From Arenibacter antarcticus (GTDB taxonomy: Bacteria > Bacteroidota > Bacteroidia > Flavobacteriales > Flavobacteriaceae): a DNA stretch of 64,000 nt. Position numbers and translations under genes: made by a program. The notes beneath the pieces are model-generated. The model saw only the letters and a program-made list of their open reading frames with translations, did not search any database and was not told where the DNA came from. Positions 9,482 to 17,555 of this stretch are shown piece by piece. The stretch lies in contig NZ_CP166679.1 in assembly GCF_041320605.1 (NCBI RefSeq), positions 3,024,001 to 3,088,000 on the forward strand, read 5' to 3'. How positions within the stretch are numbered: the stretch's first letter is position 1; each line of letters opens with the position of its first letter.

Positions 9482-10339
9482 ATGTTGTTTAAAAAAGTTA
9501 GTGAACATTTCTTGACCATATTGGAAAACAATACGCAAGAGATTGAAATGGAATGGCTGTTGTCAAAATTGGAAAAAATCACTATTGAGGAGTCTACCAA
9601 AGACTTGTATTTGACCTATAGTTTAATTCCTTCAAAGATTAAATCGACCAAAAACATATCAATAGAAATTCCGAATAATGAACTTAAAGAGTATTTGGAA
9701 TTACAACATGCCAGTATTCAGCAAATAGCAAGGATATATCTACTTGTGCGCGTGCTGGAGGAAAATGCTAATTACTTTACCATCAAAGTTGCCAACATTA
9801 TCCAAGTCGCTGATACCAGCGAATTGGAAACGTTTTTAAAGTTTTTAGTGCTTTTACCCAATCCTTCGGAATTTAAACATCAGGCAGTTGAAGCTTTAAG
9901 AACCAATATTGCAACGGTATTTAATGCCATAACCATGCATAATCCGTATCCGGCCTTGTATTTTAATGATCAACAATGGAATCAGATGTATTTAAAGGCA
10001 GTATTCATGCAACAGGATCTGTCGGGTATCTTATCGATAGACGAAAGAGCCAATAAAGATTTGTCAAGAATTATTTCAGATTATGCCCATGAACGTTGGG
10101 CTGCATCCAGAGAAATAGATCCCTACTTTTGGCGACCTACTGCCGGGTTCATAGAGGAAGGACTACTTCTGGATATGGGAAGATTGCTCAATAGCGAGAA
10201 TATATTGGAGAGAAAGGCAGCTTCTCTTTGCTGTTATACCTCTAAATCCGAACAGGCCAAAAACCTATTGGCCAAACATCCCGAATTTATGAACGAAATA
10301 GCATCCGGGACATTAGGCTGGGAAAGCTTGGCGGAATAG
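9482..10339 (+). CDS. eboA: EboA domain protein of the Ebo cluster
   Basis: This 285-residue protein has no known enzymatic domain but matches the EboA family as I know it, most clearly in its second half: NPYPALYFNDQQWNQM, LDERAN-like SIDERANKDLSR and YAHERWAASREIDP. No signal peptide or membrane segment is seen, so it is probably cytoplasmic. EboA is the first gene of a cluster present in cyanobacteria, Bacteroidota and Phycorickettsia; in Nostoc the cluster is needed for the scytonemin monomer to reach the periplasm. Here eboA is cut off from eboB-F by about 1.3 kb holding a broken gene on the opposite strand, so it needs its own promoter, which I could not place. Confidence 0.85.
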   Translation: MLFKKVSEHFLTILENNTQEIEMEWLLSKLEKITIEESTKDLYLTYSLIPSKIKSTKNISIEIPNNELKEYLELQHASIQQIARIYLLVRVLEENANYFTIKVANIIQVADTSELETFLKFLVLLPNPSEFKHQAVEALRTNIATVFNAITMHNPYPALYFNDQQWNQMYLKAVFMQQDLSGILSIDERANKDLSRIISDYAHERWAASREIDPYFWRPTAGFIEEGLLLDMGRLLNSENILERKAASLCCYTSKSEQAKNLLAKHPEFMNEIASGTLGWESLAE

Positions 10340-10362
10340 GTTGATAAATCCGGTTTTACAAA

Positions 10363-11151
10363 TTAATTTTCCCTTTCTAAAAATTCATAGGATATGTTTT
10401 TAAAAGCCATAGGCCCGTGGTCTCCTTGGATCATTAAGGGGCCTGTAGCTGATTCCTGTGAGGAGATAGAGCCCCCCGTAGGCATGGGAACTTCTACATT
10501 TTCATGGATTATCTCCCCATTTAATTCGACTAAAACAAACTTGGCATTGGCGATTTTTTCTCCTGCATCGTTAAATGTGGGTGCTAGGAAATGTATTTTT
10601 ATTTTTTGCCATTCTCCAGGTGCCTTATAAGGACTGGAGGTAGGTGTGATCCCCATGAAGACTTTGGAAGGTTCTGTTTCTCAATTCCTATGGATGCCCC
10701 CAAAATCACTGGAGGTAGGGTTGGTAACACCATAGCTGTCCTTAATCTGTAACTCGTACCGGCCCTGTAAATAAATGCCAGAATTAGATGCTTTGGGAAT
10801 TAGGACCTCCATCTCCAATTTTAAATCCCTATGTTCCCATTGGGTAATTAAATGATCCTTTTTCGTAAAACTGTAGTTGTTGTACAAAACTCCAGTGCCT
10901 GGAGTTATAGTTATTGGATTTTTATGATCCAATGTTTTCTCTAGTTTTCTTCTTTGCCTCTTGCTCAAATTTTCCGGCACTGCATCCTGATGGGTGTGTA
11001 CCGCAATGTTTGGATCAGCAACCACATCCCCTTCAATTTCCCAGTTTCCAGCCTGTACCAAGAAGTCGTTTAAGTTGATTAAAGAAAACTTTTCCTGGGC
11101 GAAACTAATAGTTCCGCAAAGGAGCATTAAGATAAATATATTGATCTTCAT
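10363..11151 (-). pseudogene. DUF1080 (3-keto-disaccharide hydrolase-like) gene with in-frame TGA
   Basis: Two open segments lie in the same minus-strand frame and together read as one DUF1080 protein. The first (11151 to 10681) has a signal peptide (MKINIFILMLLCGTISFAQ) and the jelly-roll start, including SNSGIYLQGRYELQIKDSYG and DFGGIHRN; then comes TGA at 10681-10683, and the same frame continues ETEPSKVF and KAPGEWQKIKIHFLAPTF to the stop at 10363. Family members usually carry Trp after the GGIYxR motif, so a TGG to TGA change is the simplest explanation. A restart at 10656 would make only the C-terminal third. The intact protein would be secreted and act on 3-keto sugars or glucans. The region could also hold a sequencing error. 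Confidence 0.85.
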
Positions 11152-11187
11152 TTTTGGTATGGGTATTATGTTAATTTTAATGGTCAT

Positions 11188-11617
11188 AAATAATGCAATT
11201 TAATTGCTTAGCAGAGGTTGTTCTATTAATTAGTAGTTCATACAAGATGGGTTAAAATGTAAATAACGATCTATAGTGGGTACTTATTGTTAATTTGGAA
11301 TTTAAAAATGAAAGCACTCAGGAAAATGTTATTATAAATTTGGATCGGATTTCGAGATGTTGACGAACATTTTAAAATTTGAAGGAGTATAAAACGCCCC
11401 TTAAACCGATAAAATATACCTACTCACAACCTTTTTTGTTAAAACCAGTTTAAAAATGGGTAAATGTTCCTTGGACATGCTAATATTTCAGTAGATTTAT
11501 GCGTTGTAGGTAAACCTAATTTTTCAGAATTTATTCTTATTATTCTAGAGCTACCTATGATGCGCAAGGGCATGCTATGGTGTCGATTGTTAATTTATTA
11601 AAGCAGTAAATAATGTT
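11188..11617. other. AT-rich intergenic region upstream of eboB
   Basis: About 430 bases without a gene. It separates the divergent DUF1080 remnant from eboB and must hold the promoter for eboB-F. A TAAATTTG box at 11335-11342 matches TAnnTTTG but lacks a -33 TTG at the normal distance and is 276 bases from eboB, so I give it only as a candidate. No terminator or repeat was seen. Confidence 0.4.
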
Positions 11618-12526
11618 ATGGAAGAGAAAATGATGATTATAGACCCGCATGTACATATGACCTCTAGAACTACAGACGATTATGAGGCCATGGCGGAAGC
11701 GGGAGTTGTGGCTATTATAGAGCCATCTTTTTGGTTAGGACAGCCTAGAACCCAAGTGGGTTCTTTCCAGGATTATTATAGTAGTTTGGTGGGTTGGGAG
11801 CCGTTTAGGGCCAGTCAATTTGGAATTAAGCATTATTGCACCATCGGTTTAAATTCTAAGGAGGCTAATAATGAAGCCTTGGCTGAACAGGTAATCGAAT
11901 TATTGCCACTGTATGTGCACAAGGAAAATGTTGTGGCTATTGGTGAAATTGGTTATGACGATCAAACTCCGGCCGAGGACAAATACTTTAGGTTACAACT
12001 AGAATTGGCCAAAGAGCTCAACTTACCTGTACAGGTGCATACCCCGCATAGGGATAAGAAATCCGGGACTATTAGAAGTATGGAAGTTTGTTTGGAACAC
12101 GGCTTAGATCCCGCTATGGTAGTTATAGATCATAACAATGAAGAAACGGTAAAAGAGGTGCTCGATAGGGGATTCTGGGCCGCATTTACAATTTATCCCA
12201 AAACTAAAATGGGTAATGAAAGAATGGTAGAGGTGGTTAGAAACTTTGGTAGTAATGGGATTATTGTAGATAGTTCGGCAGATTGGGGTGTAAGTGATCC
12301 CTTGGCAGTTCCAAAAACGGCCTCATTAATGCTTAAAAGAGGGATAGCTAAGGCCGATGTAATTAAGACTTGTTACCAGAATGCATTGGATATTTTTGGA
12401 AAAAATGGAAAAATGAAGGAATCTGATTGGTTAAGTCCAGAAGGAGTCAATCAGACTAAATTATACAATGATAACAGCGTTTTAAGGGGGCAGCAACCCA
12501 AAGTAAATACCGATAAAATAGTATAA
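11618..12526 (+). CDS. eboB: EboB, TatD-like metal-dependent hydrolase
   Basis: This 302-residue TIM-barrel protein resembles TatD and phosphotriesterase-type hydrolases. Metal ligands are visible as DPHVHM near residue 9, the glutamate in AIGEIGYDD near residue 110, histidines in VHTPHRDK and VIDHNNEE, and the aspartate in VDSSADWGVSD near residue 226. The substrate is unknown; EboB is the first gene of the tight eboB-F run. Its TAA shares one base with the eboC ATG, indicating coupling. Internal ATGs at codons 5 and 6 make the exact start uncertain. Confidence 0.88.
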   Translation: MEEKMMIIDPHVHMTSRTTDDYEAMAEAGVVAIIEPSFWLGQPRTQVGSFQDYYSSLVGWEPFRASQFGIKHYCTIGLNSKEANNEALAEQVIELLPLYVHKENVVAIGEIGYDDQTPAEDKYFRLQLELAKELNLPVQVHTPHRDKKSGTIRSMEVCLEHGLDPAMVVIDHNNEETVKEVLDRGFWAAFTIYPKTKMGNERMVEVVRNFGSNGIIVDSSADWGVSDPLAVPKTASLMLKRGIAKADVIKTCYQNALDIFGKNGKMKESDWLSPEGVNQTKLYNDNSVLRGQQPKVNTDKIV

Positions 12527-13428
12527 TGAATCCTGTGATAAAAGGATATCTACAGCTAACAAGACCGGCCAATTTACCAACAGCAGCTGCCGATATTTTG
12601 GCTGGTATTGCTATCTCTGGCTTTTTTTTAACTACCAACCTAGGCGAGACTTTAGATTGGTCAGCGTTTATAGAAGTGGTTATCTTAGTTTGTTCCACGG
12701 TGTTTTTGTATGCCGCTGGTGTGGTCCTTAACGATGTTTTTGATTATCGATTAGATCAAAAGGAACGTCCAGAAAGACCTATTCCCTCTGGCTTGGTGTC
12801 CTTGAAATCAGCAGCTATTTTTGGTGGATCATTAATGGCTTTGGGTTTTTTGGCCGCATTTTGGATTGGTTTAACTACTGGGGTCGTTGCGCTTTCATTA
12901 GGACTTTCTATTCTTTTGTACGATGCTTTAGGGAAACACCACGCGTTTTTTGGCCCCTTAAATATGGGGCTTTGCAGAGGGTTAAACCTGTTGCTCGGGA
13001 TTTCTATCTTGGGCGATCTTACTCATTGGGAGTATGCTATTATCCCAATTGTATATATAGCCGCAATCACCTTGATTAGTAGGGGAGAGGTACACGGTGA
13101 TAATAAAAAGCATATTCTGTTGGCTGCCTTACTCTATGCTATAGTGGTAACAACCATGACGATTATCCTTTTATACTCCGATCAAAACATTTTGGTATCC
13201 CTACCCTTTGTATTCCTTTTCGCTGTGTTAATTTTTAGGCCATTGCTCAAGGCATATAAGAAAAACTCGCCTCATAATATAAAAATGGCGGTGAAGGCAG
13301 GCGTTATTTCAATTATTGTTTTAGATGCCGTCTTTGCGGTAGGTTTTTCATATTGGTGGGTTGGGGCAATTACCTTACTTTTATTACCTATATCTATTTT
13401 ATTATCCAAACTGTTCGCAGTTACTTAA
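12526..13428 (+). CDS. eboC: EboC, UbiA-family prenyltransferase-like membrane protein
   Basis: This 300-residue integral membrane protein belongs to the UbiA superfamily. The first aspartate-rich motif is NDVFDYRLDQKERPERPIPSG (quoted in part as NDVFDYRLD) near residue 66, where Mg-diphosphate would bind, and about eight or nine hydrophobic helices follow. The second Asp-rich motif (usually DxxxD) is not clear; only VHGDNKKH is seen near residue 187. UbiA enzymes attach isoprenoid chains to aromatic or sugar acceptors. In the Ebo setting it suggests a lipid-linked or prenylated product. It overlaps eboB by one base and is 11 bases from eboD. Confidence 0.88.
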   Translation: MNPVIKGYLQLTRPANLPTAAADILAGIAISGFFLTTNLGETLDWSAFIEVVILVCSTVFLYAAGVVLNDVFDYRLDQKERPERPIPSGLVSLKSAAIFGGSLMALGFLAAFWIGLTTGVVALSLGLSILLYDALGKHHAFFGPLNMGLCRGLNLLLGISILGDLTHWEYAIIPIVYIAAITLISRGEVHGDNKKHILLAALLYAIVVTTMTIILLYSDQNILVSLPFVFLFAVLIFRPLLKAYKKNSPHNIKMAVKAGVISIIVLDAVFAVGFSYWWVGAITLLLLPISILLSKLFAVT

Positions 13429-13439
13429 CTTTATAACGA

Positions 13440-14612
13440 ATGCAACAATACAAAACAATATCACAATCCTTCAGTGTGCCATATGAATATAAGCTTCATT
13501 TTACGGAGTATATTTTTGAGCTAAGCAATATTTTGTTTAAGGATTTGATTGCGGATTACAATCCTAAGGGAAATGTAAAGGTGCTTTTTGTCATTGATAG
13601 CGGGGTGCTGGATTGCCACCCTGATTTATCCGATCAAATAACAGCTTATTGCCAGAAATACAAGGCTGAGATCAATGCCACCCAACAAATTATCGTTCAA
13701 GGTGGGGAGCAGTGTAAAAATGATTATGACAATATAGAGCAGATTCTACAAGCGGTTAATGATAACCGTATCTGTAGGCATTCTTTTGTGGTGGCCATTG
13801 GTGGTGGTGCAGTTATAGATATGGTAGGATATGCCTCCGCAATTGCCCATAGGGGTGTAAAATTAATTCGTATCCCAACTACCGTTTTGTCTCAGAACGA
13901 TTCTGCAGTAGGTGTAAAGAATAGTTTCAATATTCTAGGGAAGAAAAATTTCTTAGGCACTTTTGCTCCGCCATACGCCATAATAAACGACCATTTTTTC
14001 TTAACTACTTTAGAGCAGCGAGACTGGATATCGGGTATTTCGGAAGCTATTAAAGTGGCCCTGATCAAAGATGAATCCTTTTTCAGCTTTATTGAAGAAA
14101 ATGGTATCAAGCTAAAAGAACGGAATATGCCGGCCATGCAGTATCTAATCTTCAGATGTGCAGAAATGCATATGGAACATATTGCACAAGGCGGTGATCC
14201 CTTTGAGAGTGGATCTTCCAGACCGTTAGATTTTGGGCATTGGGCGGCCCATAAATTGGAGTTTATGACCAATTACCAATTGCGCCACGGGGAAGCTGTA
14301 GCTATCGGTATGGCATTGGACCTTACCTATGCCCAACGTATTGGCTTGATTGATAACACTACCCTAGAGCGAATTTTGAACGTGCTAATAAGTATTGGCT
14401 TTAGCTTGACTATACCCTTGGCGGAAGAAAGTGAGATAGATGAATTGTTGAACGGTATAGAAGAATTTAGGGAGCATTTGGGAGGTGAGCTTACCGTAAC
14501 CCTAATCTCAAAGATAGGCGCAAAACACGATGTGCATTCTATTGATAGAAGTGTCATGAAGAGCGCTGTAATGTGGTTAAACAATAAATTTCAACCTAAA
14601 ATATCCATTTAA
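13440..14612 (+). CDS. eboD: EboD, 3-dehydroquinate synthase-like sugar phosphate cyclase
   Basis: This 390-residue protein has the dehydroquinate synthase fold. The NAD-binding AIGGGAVIDMVGYASA and the PTTVLSQNDSAVGVKN segment are visible, with metal-binding glutamate in SGISEAIKVALIKD and histidines in LDFGHWAAHKLE and LRHGEAVAIGMALD. In true DHQ synthase the third segment reads DSSVGGKT, so GVKN marks a divergent clade, as in EboD and some sugar phosphate cyclases. It probably cyclises a phosphorylated sugar; whether the substrate is DAHP is open. It is the third gene of the eboB-F run, two bases before eboE. Confidence 0.88.
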   Translation: MQQYKTISQSFSVPYEYKLHFTEYIFELSNILFKDLIADYNPKGNVKVLFVIDSGVLDCHPDLSDQITAYCQKYKAEINATQQIIVQGGEQCKNDYDNIEQILQAVNDNRICRHSFVVAIGGGAVIDMVGYASAIAHRGVKLIRIPTTVLSQNDSAVGVKNSFNILGKKNFLGTFAPPYAIINDHFFLTTLEQRDWISGISEAIKVALIKDESFFSFIEENGIKLKERNMPAMQYLIFRCAEMHMEHIAQGGDPFESGSSRPLDFGHWAAHKLEFMTNYQLRHGEAVAIGMALDLTYAQRIGLIDNTTLERILNVLISIGFSLTIPLAEESEIDELLNGIEEFREHLGGELTVTLISKIGAKHDVHSIDRSVMKSAVMWLNNKFQPKISI

Positions 14613-14614
14613 AA

Positions 14615-15820
14615 GTGCTGATCAATAATAAATTTCATCTTAGTTATTGCACCAATATTCACCCTGGGGGCAATTGGGAACAAACCTTGGTAAGTCTAAA
14701 AGAATACCTTCCAAAAGTTAAGGAAGAGGTTTCAAAAGACCAGCCATTCGGAGTTGGTTTACGCTTGTCCAATGTAGCTAGCATGGAATTGCAGGAGGGA
14801 AAGCGATTGCTAGAATTTAAAGAATGGTTAGATAACAATAATTTGTACGTCTTTACTATGAACGGATTTCCCTATGGAAATTTTCATAATGAACGGGTAA
14901 AAGATATGGTGCATGCGCCAGATTGGACCACAACGGAAAGGTTGGAGTATACCCAAAGACTATTCAGACAACTAGCTTTTTTATTGCCCAAGGGACTGTC
15001 GGGAGGTATTTCTACTTCTCCAATCAGTTACAAGTTTTGGCATAATTCTGAAGATGCTACCGACAAGGCTTTTATTGACGGGGCAACCAACATGATAGCA
15101 GTGGTATTGCAGTTGATGGCGATAGAAAATAATACAGGAAAGCATCTTCATTTGGATATTGAGCCGGAACCGGATGGGATGTTGGAAAATAGTAATGAGG
15201 TTTTGGCGTTTTTTGATAGGTATTTAATACCTATCGGAACCAAAGTTTTGATAGATAAATTGGGGTGTTCTAACACAGAGGCCAAGGAATTAATTCTTCG
15301 GCACATTATGATCTGTTATGATGTGTGCCATTTCTCCCTTGCCTATGAAGAACCTGAAGTTAGTTTGAATAAATTTATCAATGCAGGAATAAAAGTAGGA
15401 AAGATTCAAGTGAGTTCTGCCTTGAAAATACGTTTTAATGAAGGGGATAATGAAGGGGATAATGAAGCGATATGGCGTTCCTTGGAAAGGTTTGACGAAC
15501 CCACTTATTTACATCAGGTTACCCAAAAATTAGGGGATAAGGTAATCACCTATAGGGATCTGCCCGAACTATTGAATAAAAGGGGAGATTTTACCGAGTT
15601 ACGGGCACATTTTCATGTGCCTATATTTTTGGAGCAATACGAATCGCTATTCTCCACCCAAGACCAAATTTTAAAGGTGTTAGAATTGCTTAAGAAAAAT
15701 CAATTTTCTGATCATTTGGAAATAGAAACTTATACTTGGGATGTATTGCCTGAAGATTTGAAAATGGAACTATCACAGTCTATAGTTCGCGAGATAGAAT
15801 GGTTAAAGAATAAGTTGTAA
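14615..15820 (+). CDS. eboE: EboE, xylose isomerase-like TIM barrel (metabolite traffic protein)
   Basis: This 401-residue protein has the sugar phosphate isomerase/epimerase fold. It opens with LSYCTNIHPGGNWEQTL, the usual EboE N-terminus, and has acidic and histidine ligands in HLHLDIEPEPDG near residue 178 and MICYDVCHFSLAYEEPE near residue 231. The start codon is GTG at 14615, two bases after the eboD stop. An acidic stretch around residues 275-284 is caused by a 12-base tandem duplication and probably lies in a loop. It ends directly against eboF with no intergenic base. Its reaction is unknown. Confidence 0.88.
   Translation: MLINNKFHLSYCTNIHPGGNWEQTLVSLKEYLPKVKEEVSKDQPFGVGLRLSNVASMELQEGKRLLEFKEWLDNNNLYVFTMNGFPYGNFHNERVKDMVHAPDWTTTERLEYTQRLFRQLAFLLPKGLSGGISTSPISYKFWHNSEDATDKAFIDGATNMIAVVLQLMAIENNTGKHLHLDIEPEPDGMLENSNEVLAFFDRYLIPIGTKVLIDKLGCSNTEAKELILRHIMICYDVCHFSLAYEEPEVSLNKFINAGIKVGKIQVSSALKIRFNEGDNEGDNEAIWRSLERFDEPTYLHQVTQKLGDKVITYRDLPELLNKRGDFTELRAHFHVPIFLEQYESLFSTQDQILKVLELLKKNQFSDHLEIETYTWDVLPEDLKMELSQSIVREIEWLKNKL
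15437..15467 (+). repeat. 12-bp tandem repeat inside eboE
   Basis: The unit AATGAAGGGGAT occurs twice in direct tandem and then partially a third time. It encodes a repeated Asn-Glu-Gly-Asp block and keeps the frame. Confidence 0.85.
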
Positions 15821-17200
15821 ATGATGAAGAAGACGGTTGTTATAAATGTTGTAGGATTGACCAGAGGTTTAATTGGAGAACATACCCCATTTATTAAATC
15901 CTTCCTGGATAAAGGGAGTTGGGGGGCCATTACCCCACAATTACCTGCAGTTACTTGTGCGGCACAAGCTACTTATTTAACAGGTAAAACACCAGCAGAA
16001 CATGGAGTAGTGGCCAACGGTTGGTATTTTAAGGAAGAACATGAGATAAAATTTTGGCGACAATCCAATACCCTTATTCAAGCGGATAAGATATGGGACA
16101 AGTTGAAAAAAAAGAATCCAAATTTTACCTGCGCTAATCTTTTCTGGTGGTATAATATGTATTCTAAGGCCGATTTCAGTGCTACTCCCAGGCCTAATTA
16201 TTTGGCTGATGGTAGAAAAATCCCTGATTTTTATTCATATCCTGCAGAATTACGGGACAACCTTCGGGAGGAATTGGGAGATTTTCCCCTTTTTCATTTT
16301 TGGGGCCCAAAAACCTCCATAAAATCAAGTCAGTGGATAGCAGATGCGGCTATAAAAACCGATATTATGCACAATCCTACCCTAAGCTTGGTGTATTTGC
16401 CTCACTTGGATTATAATATGCAGCGTCACGGCATCGACTTTTCAAAAATAGGCACGGATTTACGCGAGATAGATGCGGTGGTCCAACAATTGGTGACCCA
16501 TTTCGAAAGTAAGTCCGCCAATATAATATTGCTTTCCGAATACGGTATCACCAATGTGAATAATCCAATACATATTAATAGAGTATTGCGAAAAGAAGGC
16601 TATTTAAACATAAGGATAGAGCGTGGACTGGAACTACTTGATGCGGGTGCCAGTGATGCTTTTGCAGTGGCCGACCACCAGTTGGCACATGTTTATGTAA
16701 AAGATATCGAGAATATTGACAACATTAAAAGTCTCCTTAAAAAGGTGAAGGGGGTAGAGCGGGTATTGTCCGGGGACGAAATAAAAAGTATTCAATTAAA
16801 TCACGAACGCAGTGGGGATTTGGTTGTCGTGGCCGATAGGGATTCTTGGTTTACCTATTATTTTTGGTTAGACGATAAGAAAGCACCTGATTATGCTAGG
16901 ATGGTAGACATTCATAAAAAGCCAGGGTATGATCCTGTGGAGATGTTGACAGATCCAAAGGATAAGCTGTTGATGCCCAAAGTGGTGTGGAAATTATTAA
17001 AAAAGAAATTAGGCTTTAGGACCGTTTTAGATATTATACCCTTGGATGCCACCTTGGTAAAAGGATCCCATGGAAGAATTCCAGAAGACAGTAATGATCT
17101 CCCTATCCTTATCAGCAATAGAGCTGGGAAGGATATTGCGGATTCTTTATTGGCCACAGATGTCTTTGGTGTGATAGAAAATCATATCTTAGATACATAA
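15821..17200 (+). CDS. eboF: EboF, alkaline phosphatase superfamily (nucleotide pyrophosphatase-like)
   Basis: This 459-residue protein resembles phosphodiesterase/nucleotide pyrophosphatases. The nucleophile region is seen as PAVTCAAQATYLTGKTPAEHG near residue 46, an Asp/His metal pair as HLDYNMQRHGID near residue 195, and a late histidine as GSHGRIPE near residue 412. Two usual metal-binding places look changed: the N-terminal block reads INVVGLTRG without the normal Asp, and the usual SDHG reads LLSEYGITN. From what I recall these changes are shared by EboF proteins, so the family may use metal differently. No signal peptide is seen. ATGs at 15821 and 15824 are equally possible. Confidence 0.87.
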   Translation: MMKKTVVINVVGLTRGLIGEHTPFIKSFLDKGSWGAITPQLPAVTCAAQATYLTGKTPAEHGVVANGWYFKEEHEIKFWRQSNTLIQADKIWDKLKKKNPNFTCANLFWWYNMYSKADFSATPRPNYLADGRKIPDFYSYPAELRDNLREELGDFPLFHFWGPKTSIKSSQWIADAAIKTDIMHNPTLSLVYLPHLDYNMQRHGIDFSKIGTDLREIDAVVQQLVTHFESKSANIILLSEYGITNVNNPIHINRVLRKEGYLNIRIERGLELLDAGASDAFAVADHQLAHVYVKDIENIDNIKSLLKKVKGVERVLSGDEIKSIQLNHERSGDLVVVADRDSWFTYYFWLDDKKAPDYARMVDIHKKPGYDPVEMLTDPKDKLLMPKVVWKLLKKKLGFRTVLDIIPLDATLVKGSHGRIPEDSNDLPILISNRAGKDIADSLLATDVFGVIENHILDT

Positions 17201-17201
17201 T

Positions 17202-17555
17202 ATGAAACTTTTCGCTAAGATATTTGCTTCCGTATTTGCCGTTTTATTTATTTGGGCGGGCATATTGCAATACAACGATCCGGATTCTTTGTTGTGGTAT
17301 GTAATATATGGAAGTTCGGCACTGGCTTCATTAATTTTTATATTTGATAAATTACGACTATCTATTGCGGTGCTACTCTCCTTTCTATATCTGATAGGAA
17401 GTTATATTTTTTGGCCAGAGCATTATGAGGGGATTTCATTAAATGGCGGGGATATATATAAAATAGAACATGCCAGGGAGTCCTTGGGGCTTTTGATAAA
17501 TGCGATGGTGATGTTTTTCTACTCTTGGCGAATCCGATTCTCTAGAAAGGCTTAG
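17202..17555 (+). CDS. Transmembrane family 220 (TMEM220-like) protein
   Basis: This 117-residue protein has four hydrophobic helices (about residues 5-21, 31-47, 52-69 and 93-110) and the family-typical LQYNDPDSLLWYVIYG after the first helix. Its role is unknown. It begins one base after the eboF stop, so it is probably transcribed with eboB-F, although TMEM220 proteins occur in many other settings and are not a core Ebo member. It converges on dnaX with a four-base overlap of the coding ends. Confidence 0.8.
   Translation: MKLFAKIFASVFAVLFIWAGILQYNDPDSLLWYVIYGSSALASLIFIFDKLRLSIAVLLSFLYLIGSYIFWPEHYEGISLNGGDIYKIEHARESLGLLINAMVMFFYSWRIRFSRKA

Noticed and set aside
10681-10683. TGA as a selenocysteine codon in the DUF1080 gene
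   Set aside because: The family has Trp there, no SECIS-like hairpin was seen directly after it, and selenoproteins are rare in Flavobacteriaceae; a nonsense change is simpler.
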